This document shows positions 9,042 through 17,873 of a DNA stretch of 64,000 nt, piece by piece. Numbering within the stretch: position 1 is the stretch's first letter; every line of letters starts with the position of its first letter. Origin of the DNA: Candidatus Obscuribacter sp. (GTDB taxonomy: Bacteria > Cyanobacteriota > Vampirovibrionia > Obscuribacterales > Obscuribacteraceae); assembly GCA_016712465.1 (NCBI GenBank), contig JADJQZ010000001.1:2604001-2668000 (forward strand). The letters run 5' to 3'. The notes below the pieces were generated by a model. That model was not told where the DNA came from, did not search any database, and worked only from the letters and a program-made list of their open reading frames with translations. Made by a program: the position numbers and the translations under genes.

Positions 9042-9494
9042 CTATTTGAGAGTGAAAGGGCATTTCTGGCAGAAGGCTTTGGCGAAGTAGATAGGCTGCT
9101 CGTCGATGTCGAGACCTTCCTGGATACGGCAGCGCATGGTGTTTCCGCACTGCGGGCAGGACAGTTCGCGAGCCCCTGTCAGAATAGAAGTGGTGATGTC
9201 GTCGAGAATAGCCTGGTAACGCACCGGATCGTCGGTTGGCTCCAGGCGGGGCTTCACTTCCACTTCCTGAAGCACCGGCGGGTCTACGGCCAGGGCCCGG
9301 GCCAGCATCTGGCGGTCTGTGGCTGAAAGCCAGGTCTCAAGACCGGTTTCGATGTCTTCCAGGCGGCTGACGGGAAAATTGGTGCGCTCCGAAAGTTCGG
9401 CCAGGGTGAGGTTTCTCAGTTGCCTTAACTGAGCGACGCGGGCACTCAAGGGCTTATCAAGCTCTCCCTGGAGGCTATTGCAGAGCGGCACCAT
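9042..9494 (-). CDS. XRE-type helix-turn-helix protein with C-terminal zinc ribbon
   Basis: The central region RVAQLRQLRNLTLAELSERT...VSRLEDIETGLETW is a cro/C1-type helix-turn-helix. The C-terminus has LSCPQCGNTMRC and later AFCQKCPF, a two-CxxC zinc ribbon. The frame opens at a TTG at 9587, but the ATG at 9494 has AGGGGGG about eight bases upstream, so I prefer it. The longer form would add 31 charged residues. The gene faces away from the NurA-domain gene at 9647, so the roughly 150 bases between them hold both promoters. A DNA-binding regulator is likely; its target is unknown. Confidence 0.72.
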   Translation of the reverse strand: MVPLCNSLQGELDKPLSARVAQLRQLRNLTLAELSERTNFPVSRLEDIETGLETWLSATDRQMLARALAVDPPVLQEVEVKPRLEPTDDPVRYQAILDDITTSILTGARELSCPQCGNTMRCRIQEGLDIDEQPIYFAKAFCQKCPFTLK

Positions 9495-9646
9495 ACGGGC
9501 GCCCCCCTGCCAGCTGTTCTCTTTGGACTTCTCTCCGGACTTGTCTTGCTTCTTCACTTTCTCATCTATGATTGTCACTGATGCCAACTCAATTACAATA
9601 ATGCCTGGTCAGTTAACTGGCTAGCTCCGGTTAAGGAAGGTCAAGC

Positions 9647-10870
9647 GTGCTGGATTTCCTCAAACTTGCTCCCCTTCTTGATTCTATCGGCGTCGATAGC
9701 CTTAAGGATTTGAAAGATAGCGAGGAATTGGTCCGGTCGGCCCTGCAGGCTTTTCAAACTGCCGCCGCCGATTTCCCGGCCTGGGCTTCCATGTTGGATG
9801 AGAACCGCCCCTGGGTGCTCTGGCCTCTTTTGAAGCCCCTTTCTCCGCTTGCTTCCCGCCTTAATGTGCCTGCCTTGAAAAGTTCAGGGGCAGGTTGGAC
9901 GGCCCTGGGGGTGGACGGGTCGCAAATTATGCCCAGTCACCACGAAGTGAGCAGTTGCTATCTGCTCAATGCCGGCGTTGCCAGGATTACATACGGCGGC
10001 GAACTGCCGCCCTTGCTTAAAAGCGAGCCGAGGCTCTATGCCCGCCCCGATGATCTTTATCCCCTGGTGGACCGGCGGCGGGTGCACATCGACGAACTCT
10101 TCGTGGCTCTGGAAAGGGGCTTGTTCGAGTTTGGTCTACTGGTAGAACTGGCGGAAGAGGTGCTGGCGCTCAGTGGCGGTGCGGAGAGCGAGACCGGGGC
10201 CGGGACCGTTTTGGCCATGGTGGACGGTTCGCTCATTCCCTGGTCGCTGGAGAAAATGCCCCGCCCTTACATGGAGGATTATCTGACCCGGTTGGAAGTG
10301 CTGATGTGCCGCCTCCGTCTCAAGGGTATTGCCGTGGTCGGTTATGTCTCCCACAGCCGCAGTGCTGATTTGATCAATGCCTTGCGGGTAACTATCTGCC
10401 CCTATGCCCTGAGCCATTGTCAGACCAATTGCGGTCATCTCAATGAGGAGAGTTTTCCCTGTTCGGCCATATGGCCCTTGAGCGACCGCCTGCTCTATCA
10501 GTCCATATTGAGGACGGGAGAGACTTCTAGTGTTTTTGAAAGCGCCGCCTCGGTGGTCAAACTAATGCCGGAGGCGGATGCCACCTGTTTTGCGTACTTC
10601 CGAAATGAGATGGAAGTCGCCCGGCTGGAGTTTCCTCGCTGGGTCTATCAGGACAGCGCCCTTTTTGAGTTTCTCTTGGCCGGGGTAAAAGCCCAGTGTG
10701 AGAAAGGTTTCGGCTATCCGGTGGTGTTGGCGGAAGCACACCACCTGGCTGTCATCAGGGGACCGGAAAGGGAGCAGTTTTTCAACTTGATTGCCCAGCG
10801 CCTCTTAACCCTCGGGGCCCGAACTGCAGTCAGTCCCAAGGAAGCCAATAAGCGCCGGGGCTTTATATAG
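9647..10870 (+). CDS. NurA-domain nuclease-like protein
   Basis: A protein of 407 residues with the NurA pattern: GVDGSQIMPS near residue 90 and AMVDGSLIPWSLE near 190 supply the metal-binding acidic residues, then GIAVVGYVSHSRSADLINAL and, at the C-terminus, YPVVLAEAHHLAVI. Archaeal NurA is a 5'-3' exonuclease that works with the HerA translocase in end resection; no herA is present in this window. The GTG start at 9647 follows AAGGAAGG at about nine bases. Similar stand-alone NurA proteins occur in Cyanobacteria (from general knowledge). Nuclease activity is inferred from family membership. Confidence 0.78.
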   Translation: MLDFLKLAPLLDSIGVDSLKDLKDSEELVRSALQAFQTAAADFPAWASMLDENRPWVLWPLLKPLSPLASRLNVPALKSSGAGWTALGVDGSQIMPSHHEVSSCYLLNAGVARITYGGELPPLLKSEPRLYARPDDLYPLVDRRRVHIDELFVALERGLFEFGLLVELAEEVLALSGGAESETGAGTVLAMVDGSLIPWSLEKMPRPYMEDYLTRLEVLMCRLRLKGIAVVGYVSHSRSADLINALRVTICPYALSHCQTNCGHLNEESFPCSAIWPLSDRLLYQSILRTGETSSVFESAASVVKLMPEADATCFAYFRNEMEVARLEFPRWVYQDSALFEFLLAGVKAQCEKGFGYPVVLAEAHHLAVIRGPEREQFFNLIAQRLLTLGARTAVSPKEANKRRGFI

Positions 10871-11105
10871 GAACCGGTTGCCGGTAAGAGTTGGATGATT
10901 CTTATGTGCCTCGCATATGAATTTGCTATATTCTCAACTCCATGGAAGTAGTCTGCCGTTGCCCTTGCAACTGAGAGGCGAAAAGGTAGCGTGGAAATAC
11001 GCTGGCGCCGCTTGACAAGGGCGTGAGAATGACTTAATCTTCGTCCAACTCAAATCTTTGAGGGCGAGGCGGTAGGCGCAATAAGGCGCCGAAATGGCGA
11101 GGTAA

Positions 11106-11759
11106 GTGATTGTGATTTCTAATGTTTTGCTTTTTGTCAGAAGTCTGAGCGAACTTGTAAGACCTGAGGTCCTGGCGGAAGTAAACAGCGGCAAAATGCC
11201 CATGCCGAATCTGGGTGAGATTGCCGGCAATCAAGACAAGATGGTCAGCCTCAAAGATAAGTTTGCCTGTGATCACGGTGCCAATTTGAGCAACTTGAAG
11301 CGGCGCGCTACTGGTGAGATAGCCACTCCCGACGGCTTGAGCAACATGGAGCGGCATCGCAAAGCCATGCTGCGCTGGTTCTCTTCCGAAAGAGAAAGTC
11401 CCGAGCAAGCTTTGAACGAGAGAATGAAGCAGGTCGAGCAGAGGCGCTTGAACAGCCTGCCCTCCCTTCCTTCCCTGCCATCGAGCGAAGATAGCTTCCT
11501 GGCCTGGACTTCCGAAGACGAGTATCTCTTTGACCGACCGGTCAAACAGCAGTGGAAAGACTACGACGATAGTCTCAATCAATTGGCCACCGTGGTCGAG
11601 TACATAAATGAAGGACCGAGTGCCTTCGATGCTCAGCCCGCTCAACAGTTTGAGGAAGGCTCCGACTGCGACCTGGAAGATATGCTCTCCAAGATCGATG
11701 TAGGCACTGCCTATCATGCTTCCAGCAGCCTCATGATGCCGAATTACTGGAGAGACTAA
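11106..11759 (+). CDS. Hypothetical acidic protein, 217 residues
   Basis: An unrecognised protein. It begins at a GTG at 11106 or, with better spacing from the GAGG just upstream, at the GTG at 11112. It is hydrophilic and acidic overall. Features include the stretch LNSLPSLPSLPSSEDSFLAW near the middle, a charged helical segment ERESPEQALNERMKQVEQRR and a C-terminal EEGSDCDLEDMLSKIDVG. There is no signal peptide or membrane span. A long antisense frame (11034-11807) overlaps it fully, but this strand has the more protein-like composition. It stands alone between the NurA and GNAT genes. Confidence 0.5.
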   Translation: MIVISNVLLFVRSLSELVRPEVLAEVNSGKMPMPNLGEIAGNQDKMVSLKDKFACDHGANLSNLKRRATGEIATPDGLSNMERHRKAMLRWFSSERESPEQALNERMKQVEQRRLNSLPSLPSLPSSEDSFLAWTSEDEYLFDRPVKQQWKDYDDSLNQLATVVEYINEGPSAFDAQPAQQFEEGSDCDLEDMLSKIDVGTAYHASSSLMMPNYWRD

Positions 11760-11937
11760 CTCTCTAGACAGCTTTCTGCCGGCGCTGCCGGTTGTTACTG
11801 TCGGCACTGCCGGTGGTTACAGCCCAGACAGGGTGCGTCGCCAAGTGCACCGCCGGTAGTATCGGTGCGGGCAAAATTAGACGAGTCTTTCTTTCAGTCC
11901 ACACACTTCCTGCCAGTATTTGCTTTACGGCTGTGGG

Positions 11938-11943
11938 TATAAT
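11938..11943 (+). promoter_or_regulatory. Candidate -10 element before the GNAT gene
   Basis: A perfect TATAAT preceded by GGG lies 45 bases before the ATG at 11989. No good -35 hexamer is visible 16-18 bases upstream. The same GGGTATAATC string occurs in front of the relA/spoT gene on the other strand. Confidence 0.35.
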
Positions 11944-11988
11944 CCTCAGTGTTCAGCCAGCCTCTTAAAAAGACTTGGGGGGAGATAA

Positions 11989-12576
11989 ATGCAGGATATT
12001 TCGCCGAAATTGGTAAGACCGGTACCCAAGTTGAATACGGGGCATTGTGTTTTGCGCCTGCCTGAACCGGCTGAGGCTCATGCTGTGGTTGCCTTTCTCA
12101 AGAAGAACCGGGACCATCTGGCCAATGCCGGTCCGGCCTGGCCCGATGACTACCTGACCGAAGCTTACTGGGTCAACCAGCTAACTACAAATTTGCTTGA
12201 ATTTGAAGAGGAGCGCTCCGTACGCTTCTTTATATTCGAGCGCTCCAATCCTGAAGCGGTAGTGGGCTATGCCAATATCAGCAACATAGTCAAGGGTGCC
12301 TTCCATGCCGGTATTTTGGGCTACGGCATAGACAAAGACAAAGAGGGGCGTTCCATGATGAAGGAAGCCCTGCAATCCGTCATCACATATGGTTTTTCAG
12401 CCCTCAATCTGCATCGCATTATGGCCAATTATCAACCGGTGAATGAACGCAGCGGCGGCTTGTTGCGCAGCCTCGGCTTCACGGTGGAAGGTTATGCCCG
12501 GGACTACCTGCTCATCAACGGCCGCTGGCGGGATCATGTCCTCACCTCCATCACCAACCCCAACTGGATGCCCTAG
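11989..12576 (+). CDS. GNAT acetyltransferase, RimJ/RimL-like
   Basis: Acetyl-CoA-dependent N-acetyltransferase of the family that modifies ribosomal-protein N-termini. It begins GHCVLRLPEPAEAHAVVAFL, continues with EAVVGYANISNIV (beta strand), has GYGIDKDKEGRSMMKEAL around the acetyl-CoA loop and ends with the typical LNLHRIMANYQPVNERSGGL and LGFTVEGYARDYLLINGRW. At 195 residues it is the usual length. GGGGGAG lies just before the ATG. Whether the substrate is a ribosomal protein or something else cannot be told from sequence. Confidence 0.88.
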   Translation: MQDISPKLVRPVPKLNTGHCVLRLPEPAEAHAVVAFLKKNRDHLANAGPAWPDDYLTEAYWVNQLTTNLLEFEEERSVRFFIFERSNPEAVVGYANISNIVKGAFHAGILGYGIDKDKEGRSMMKEALQSVITYGFSALNLHRIMANYQPVNERSGGLLRSLGFTVEGYARDYLLINGRWRDHVLTSITNPNWMP

Positions 12577-12724
12577 GCTTTCTGCTCCAGGCAGCTTAAA
12601 GGGCTTTAAATTGTTGCGCTGACTACCTCTCAGGAAAGGGCTCCAGGGGGCAATCTGCCTGCTTTAGTGCTAGGATTTAGGCATCCGTTTTTGAGAGATG
12701 TTTGAGAGATATCAAGGGGTGTCT

Positions 12725-13924
12725 ATGTCCAGCTTATCCTTCCCTGCCGGAATCAGTGAGCTTGCCGTCGATTCGGGGCTGCAGGATATTGCAGAAAAGG
12801 TCTATGCCGGTCAAAGATTGACCAGGGAAGACGCTATTCGCCTTTATCAATCGGATGATTTACTGACCGTGGGCGCCCTGGCTGAGTACGCCCGTCGCCG
12901 TACAGCCGGTGCCGGTAAAGAGCGTTACGTTTATTACATTCACAACATGCACTTGAACCCCACCAATTTTTGTGTGGAGACCTGCCGCTTTTGTTCTTAT
13001 GCCAATCCTGCCGAGCGCGGCCGCGCCTATACCTGGAGCGTGGATCAAGTGCTGGCCGAGGCGGGCAAAGGGGCGGCGCTGGGAATCAATGAGATTCACA
13101 TGGTGGGCGGCCTGAACCCCGCCTGTGATCTGGCCTACTACGAAGATATTCTGCGCGCCATGCGGGCCAAGTACCCGCAAATACACATGAAGGCCTTTAC
13201 GGCCGTAGAGATTGAATACCTGGCAAACCTGGAAGGGCTGAGCTACGAAGCCGTCCTCAAGCGCCTGGTGGAGGCCGGTCTGGGTTCCATGCCCGGCGGC
13301 GGTGCTGAGATCTTCGATGATCAAGTGCGCGAGCGCATGGCTGTTAAGAAAACTCCCGGTCCGGTTTATCTTGAGATACACGGAATCGCTCATGGGCTTG
13401 GGCTCAAGTCCAATGCCACCATGCTCACCGGTATCGGTGAATCCATCGAAAATAAGGTAGACCATATGCTGATGCTGCGCGGGCAGCAAGACTTGAGCGG
13501 TGGTTTCCAGTGTTTCATTCCCCTCAAGTGTTATTACGAGGGTACCGATATCGAAGCGGAAGTGAAGGAGCCGACTGCCGCCGACTTGCTCAAAGATGTG
13601 GCCGTCTCCCGCTTGCTCCTCGATAATTTCCCGCATATCAAAGCCTATTGGATCCAATTGGGAGTAGAGTTGGCCCAGCTAGCCCTTTCTTTCGGGGCTG
13701 ATGACATGGACGGCACCATCGGCGAAGAAAAAATCACCCACGCCGCCGGAGCCAAAACTCCTCTGCAACTGGCTAAGGAACGTATGGAAGAGTTGATTTC
13801 CACCAGCGGTTATCAGGCTGTGGAACGTGACACCATATACAATATCAAAGCCGTGGCTTGCACCGAGCCTCGCCTGGTGGAAACGCCAATGTCCGAGCGA
13901 CTGAGTGCCATTCTCGCGGTTTAA
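12725..13924 (+). CDS. mqnE: Radical SAM aminofutalosine synthase (menaquinone pathway)
   Basis: Radical SAM enzyme of the MqnE/MqnC/CofH group. The cluster-binding CxxxCxxC sits in NFCVETCRFCSYANP near residue 70, followed by EIHMVGGLNPACDLAYYEDI and GLGSMPGGGAEIFDDQVR, which fit aminodeoxyfutalosine synthase best. MqnE joins the enolpyruvyl group of MqnA's product to SAM-derived adenosyl in the futalosine route. The ATG at 12725 has AAGGGG five bases upstream; the frame opens nine codons earlier. Its TAA overlaps the stop of the convergent TPR-PDZ gene. The UbiD-like decarboxylase at 42240 may act later in the same pathway. MqnC is the main alternative. Confidence 0.85.
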   Translation: MSSLSFPAGISELAVDSGLQDIAEKVYAGQRLTREDAIRLYQSDDLLTVGALAEYARRRTAGAGKERYVYYIHNMHLNPTNFCVETCRFCSYANPAERGRAYTWSVDQVLAEAGKGAALGINEIHMVGGLNPACDLAYYEDILRAMRAKYPQIHMKAFTAVEIEYLANLEGLSYEAVLKRLVEAGLGSMPGGGAEIFDDQVRERMAVKKTPGPVYLEIHGIAHGLGLKSNATMLTGIGESIENKVDHMLMLRGQQDLSGGFQCFIPLKCYYEGTDIEAEVKEPTAADLLKDVAVSRLLLDNFPHIKAYWIQLGVELAQLALSFGADDMDGTIGEEKITHAAGAKTPLQLAKERMEELISTSGYQAVERDTIYNIKAVACTEPRLVETPMSERLSAILAV

Positions 13925-15231
13925 AGTACAAACTGACCGATTTTAGCGCCGCGCTGAATGATCATTTGCACGCCTTCGTTCGGTTGCTTGCGCTTGAGCA
14001 TTTGATTGAAGGTGTTGACGTTGTCGGTCACCACTCCGTCTACGGCCTTGATGATGTCGCCTTTCTGCAGTCCGGCTCGGGAGGCTCTTGAAGCATTGCC
14101 TATGGTTGTAATCTCCACAGCTCCGCTTACCCCTTTCACCAGGATGCCGAAGGCTGCCGATGGCGGCGTGGCTCCCCGTCCGGCCAGGTTCCCACCCATA
14201 TTGCCTGAGCCCATTGGGTCTTTGTCCTTGCGACCGTTACTGCCTTGATTATCCTGCCAGGCGGCTTCAGCCTGGGCCCGTTCTTTCTCCGAATTGGAAA
14301 GGTTGGCTGATAATTTTTCCACTGCTTCCCGGTAACGTGCTTCATCCGGTTTTAGTTTGAGGGCTTGTTTGAAATAGTCGAGGGCGTCCACCGGGTTCTT
14401 CAAGGCTAGATAAATGGTGGCGATGTTGTACTTAACCAGGGCCTCTTTCGGTGCTTTCCGGTCAAGCTCTTTGTAGAGAGTGAGGGCGGAATTGAATTCG
14501 CCGCGCCTGTAGGCGGCCGAGGCTTGTTCCGCCAGGACTTTCAGCTCTTGCTTCTGCCCGCGATCGGCTTCCTGGGTGCGGGCTTTTTTCTCTATCATTG
14601 CCACGGCTTCGCTGTATTCACGTTTGCGTGGATTCAGATCTAGAGCCCGCTTATAGCACAGTAGGGCTTCTGAAAAGTTTTGTTTTGCCTCTTGAATTAC
14701 GCCCAGGCTGAAATGGGCTTCGGCGTAGTCAGGCGCCAGTCTAATAACCTGTTCGAATTTTTCCTGGGCTTCACTTCCCCGCCGTGCCTTCCAGAGTTCT
14801 ACGGCTTCCGCCTGAAGTTGGCTTACCTCTTCTTCTTTGGCCATCATGGCCCGGCGGCGCATTCGTTCCTGTGCCTCTTCTCGACTTTCTACGCTCGTAT
14901 CGGCCTGGTTTTGAACGGGCGGCGGCTTTCTTTGAGGGGCATTATTATTTTGCGGGGGCTTGGGTGGGTCGGGCTTTACCACCTCTTTCAGGCGGTTCAA
15001 CCTCTCCTGGGGGGAACCTTCGCCGTTGTCGCCGTAGACTTTTTTCTCGATGCGGCCCAGGCGCGCTTCAATTGATTCCACTTCATCGTAAGACTTGAAA
15101 AAGAGCTTCTCTTCCATGCCCTTGAGCCGGGTCATGTCTTCGCCCGAAAGCTGGGCCAGGCAGGGCGGCTGGGAGAGAGCCATGCCCATTGAGATAAGGA
15201 GCGAATATAGTTTGAGATTTGAAGTATTCAT
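13921..15231 (-). CDS. Secreted or periplasmic TPR protein with C-terminal PDZ domain
   Basis: A hydrophobic N-terminus (LYSLLISMGMALSQPPCLAQ) looks like a signal peptide. Next comes a segment KLFFKSYDEVESIEARLGRI then VYGDNGEGSPQERLNRL, a short paired motif I have only loosely seen in related bacteria. A Pro/Asn/Gln-rich linker (about residues 85-115) leads to about five TPR units between residues 135 and 310. The PDZ domain is C-terminal, with GILVKGVSG, AGLQKGDIIKAVDG and a final beta strand VQMIIQRG. The protein probably organises envelope proteins or peptides. It is convergent with mqnE, sharing TTAA for both stops, and divergent from dprA. Confidence 0.78.
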   Translation of the reverse strand: MNTSNLKLYSLLISMGMALSQPPCLAQLSGEDMTRLKGMEEKLFFKSYDEVESIEARLGRIEKKVYGDNGEGSPQERLNRLKEVVKPDPPKPPQNNNAPQRKPPPVQNQADTSVESREEAQERMRRRAMMAKEEEVSQLQAEAVELWKARRGSEAQEKFEQVIRLAPDYAEAHFSLGVIQEAKQNFSEALLCYKRALDLNPRKREYSEAVAMIEKKARTQEADRGQKQELKVLAEQASAAYRRGEFNSALTLYKELDRKAPKEALVKYNIATIYLALKNPVDALDYFKQALKLKPDEARYREAVEKLSANLSNSEKERAQAEAAWQDNQGSNGRKDKDPMGSGNMGGNLAGRGATPPSAAFGILVKGVSGAVEITTIGNASRASRAGLQKGDIIKAVDGVVTDNVNTFNQMLKRKQPNEGVQMIIQRGAKIGQFVL

Positions 15232-15326
15232 CTGGTTAATTGAACTTTTTCCCGCGAACTACTGTCTCTAATGCTAGCAAGAAGTTTAGTGTTAAGCTCT
15301 TGGTACGGCCAAGGAAGAGGATTTTG

Positions 15327-16592
15327 ATGCAAGCCGATGATGAACTTTTAGGTGCTGGTGACGAACTGGAAGCCGCCCCTGACGGTAATAGACTCGAACC
15401 CCTTGGCGGTTCTTACAGCGAGGGCTTGCAGAAACTTATTGGTTTTGCCGACGGTCCGGAAGAATGGCGCGAGACAGAAACACTTTACTGGGTGGCATGC
15501 GATGTTGCCGCCATCGGGCTTACCGGTCCAAAGCTGCTTGCCATCCACGAGAAGGTGCATTCTCTCGAACGCTTCTGGCACACCGACGGGGCGATTTTGC
15601 TAGAGCTTGGGCGGCGGGAAGAGCTTGGCTTACAATTTCTCAACCAGGAGCTGGTTAATCGCATCGTAGAAGCCAGGAAGCGCATCGATCCTCATAAGCT
15701 TGGCGCCCGCCTCAAAGAGATGCAGGTGACGGCCCTGCCGGGCGGCCACCCTCGTTATCCATTCTGCCTGCGCAGTGTGCATTATCCGCCTGCAGTGCTT
15801 TACATAAAAGGGCAGCCCGACTTTATCCGCCTCAACAAGGCCATCGGTATCGTTGGCACTCGCAATCCCACTGCTTATGGGCAAAAGGTTGCCAAGCAAT
15901 TTTCGGCGGAGCTGGCCTCTCGGGGCGTCATGGTCATAAGCGGAATGGCTTTCGGCATCGATTCCATCAGTCACTGGGGCGCCATCGAAGCTGGTGGCGC
16001 TACCATCGCCGTTCTGGGCAGCGGACCAGACCATATCTATCCGGCTACCAATCGACATCTCTACAATAAAATGCTGGAAACTCCAGGCTGTGCCATTTTG
16101 TCCGAATACTTTCCTGGCACAAAGCCACAGCCCTGGATGTTCCCTCAACGCAATCGCATCATCTCGGGGCTTTCTCAGGGACTTCTGGTGGTAGAAGCCG
16201 GTCAGAAGTCAGGCTCACTTTCTACCGCTCACCAGGCTTTCGATCAGGGGCGGCTAGTTTTTGCCATCCCTGGCCGTATCGATATGCCGGCCTCCCAGGG
16301 TACAAATCACCTTATTCACATCCTCAAGGCCAGGCTGGTGGTCAGTGTGGACGAGATTATCGCCGAATTCCCCTGGATAACCGGCAAGTATGAGAATAAG
16401 CCTGTGCAGGTTGAACTTTTCGGACGGGAAAAAGAGGTGTTTGACCTGATTGCAGCCGAGCCCCTGATTCACTTCGATAAAATTGCCGAACTAATGCAGA
16501 TGCCCGCAGGCGAGCTATCCAGCGCTTTAATCATGCTGGAATTAGCGGGGGCGGTGGAAAGAATGAATGGTGACTTGTACCAGACGGCTTGA
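15327..16592 (+). CDS. dprA: DNA processing protein DprA (Smf)
   Basis: Loads RecA on incoming single-stranded DNA during natural transformation. The Rossmann core is clear: AIGIVGTRNPTAYGQKVAKQ, GVMVISGMAFGIDSISHWGA, TIAVLGSGPDHIYP, FPQRNRIISGLSQGLLVVEA, GSLSTAHQAFDQGR and IPGRIDMPASQGTNHLI. A C-terminal winged-helix domain (about the last 60 residues) follows. An N-terminal region of about 140 residues contains a helix-hairpin-helix-like segment. I place the start at the ATG at 15327, which follows AGGAAGAGG; the frame opens at 15240. Confidence 0.93.
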   Translation: MQADDELLGAGDELEAAPDGNRLEPLGGSYSEGLQKLIGFADGPEEWRETETLYWVACDVAAIGLTGPKLLAIHEKVHSLERFWHTDGAILLELGRREELGLQFLNQELVNRIVEARKRIDPHKLGARLKEMQVTALPGGHPRYPFCLRSVHYPPAVLYIKGQPDFIRLNKAIGIVGTRNPTAYGQKVAKQFSAELASRGVMVISGMAFGIDSISHWGAIEAGGATIAVLGSGPDHIYPATNRHLYNKMLETPGCAILSEYFPGTKPQPWMFPQRNRIISGLSQGLLVVEAGQKSGSLSTAHQAFDQGRLVFAIPGRIDMPASQGTNHLIHILKARLVVSVDEIIAEFPWITGKYENKPVQVELFGREKEVFDLIAAEPLIHFDKIAELMQMPAGELSSALIMLELAGAVERMNGDLYQTA

Positions 16593-16776
16593 ATCGACTT
16601 GCCAAGCTGATAATTTAACTAACACTTATCCATATATGCCAAGCCGGCGATGGAAGAGCGGCAGTTTTGGGTAAGTTAAAAAAAGCGGGGTCCACGTCGG
16701 CTCCCATTCTCTCCCCCTGTAGCCCTTGACTTTTAAATGTCCTTCCTAATGTTCCGGAGCGGTTAGCCCACCAATA

Positions 16777-17808
16777 ATGAAGTTGTGCTTGCGATGCAAT
16801 AGCTACTTCGACGACGAAAATAACGTCTGTCCGCAAGATCGTGCTGCCCTCGAATATGTCGGGCGGGAGCCGCTTATCGGCGCCCTGATTAACAATCGCT
16901 ACGCGGTGGATTGCGTGGCGGGCAAGGGCGCTTCCGGTATCGTCTACAAGGCAACCAGATTGATGATGGGTGGATTTGTAGCCGTCAAGGTTCTGCACAC
17001 CTATCAAGGTGCTGATTCGAAGAGTCTGGAGAAGTTTTCCAGGGAAATTACTGCCCTGGAGCAATTGCGTCATCCCAATATCGTCAGCTTTTTCGACTCC
17101 GGCATCACCGATGACGGTCAGCCCTTTCTGGTTATGGACTTTTTGGAGGGGACCGCTCTCACCACAATTATTCAGCAAGGACCTTTGAAGCCTTCCTCCG
17201 TTCTCAACATCACCCTGGAGATTTGCAAAGCCTTGCAATTCGCTCACGATCAGGGCTTTGTGCATCGGGACATGAAGCCGGACAACATCGTTCTTGATCG
17301 AGCCGGCGGGCAGGACGTGGTCAAACTCCTGGACTTCGGCATTTCCTACACAATCTTTGAGAATCGCATGAATACCATCGCCAGACCGACTACGGTGGCC
17401 GGCTCACCGGCCTATATGAGTCCTGAGCAGTGCCGTGGTTTGCCTCTGGACCATCGTACCGACATTTACTCTCTCGCTCTTGTGGTTTATGAGATGTTCA
17501 CCGGGCGCAAGCCTTTCAAGGCTAATTCCAACAAAGAGTTTATGGTTAAGACTGTAAACGAGAAAGTGCCGCTTATGGCTACCGTCAGGCCGGATTTGGG
17601 TATTCCAGAGCCTGTGGATCTGGTTATCGCTAGAGCACTTCAGAAGAATCCCAAAGACAGGCATAGTTCAATCACTGTTTTTGCTTCCGAATTGACTAAG
17701 TCCTGCGAGGGTTCCGGGTTTGCCTTTACTAAAGAGACGGCGGAAGAGAGGGATGACAGGTTGCAAAATCCTGGAAATCGGGTAAGTGAGCGATTGAGGG
17801 GGCAGTAA
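16777..17808 (+). CDS. Zinc-ribbon Ser/Thr protein kinase (cytosolic)
   Basis: Hanks-type kinase of 343 residues. An N-terminal ribbon MKLCLRCNSYFDDENNVCPQ supplies three cysteines. Kinase landmarks are the ATP loop GKGASGIVYKA (50-59), Lys71 in VAVKVL, HRDMKPDN with Asp165, DFG at 186-188 and the activation-segment GSPAYMSPEQCRG. All catalytic residues are present, so it should be active. No membrane span follows; a short charged tail ends the protein. It heads a probable operon with the 1243-residue protein and a second, near-identical-headed kinase. The ATG at 16777 has only a distant GGAG. Confidence 0.9.
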   Translation: MKLCLRCNSYFDDENNVCPQDRAALEYVGREPLIGALINNRYAVDCVAGKGASGIVYKATRLMMGGFVAVKVLHTYQGADSKSLEKFSREITALEQLRHPNIVSFFDSGITDDGQPFLVMDFLEGTALTTIIQQGPLKPSSVLNITLEICKALQFAHDQGFVHRDMKPDNIVLDRAGGQDVVKLLDFGISYTIFENRMNTIARPTTVAGSPAYMSPEQCRGLPLDHRTDIYSLALVVYEMFTGRKPFKANSNKEFMVKTVNEKVPLMATVRPDLGIPEPVDLVIARALQKNPKDRHSSITVFASELTKSCEGSGFAFTKETAEERDDRLQNPGNRVSERLRGQ

Positions 17809-17873
17809 ATTGCTCTAAGTAATGATGTTAGTCTGATAAATGTGAGCTTTGCCGCTACGGTGCTTCTGAGAGG

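Noticed and set aside
11034..11807. Minus-strand frame of 257 codons opposite the hypothetical gene at 11106
   Set aside because: Composition is less protein-like and it lacks a good start; the plus strand has a coherent acidic product. Neither is certain.
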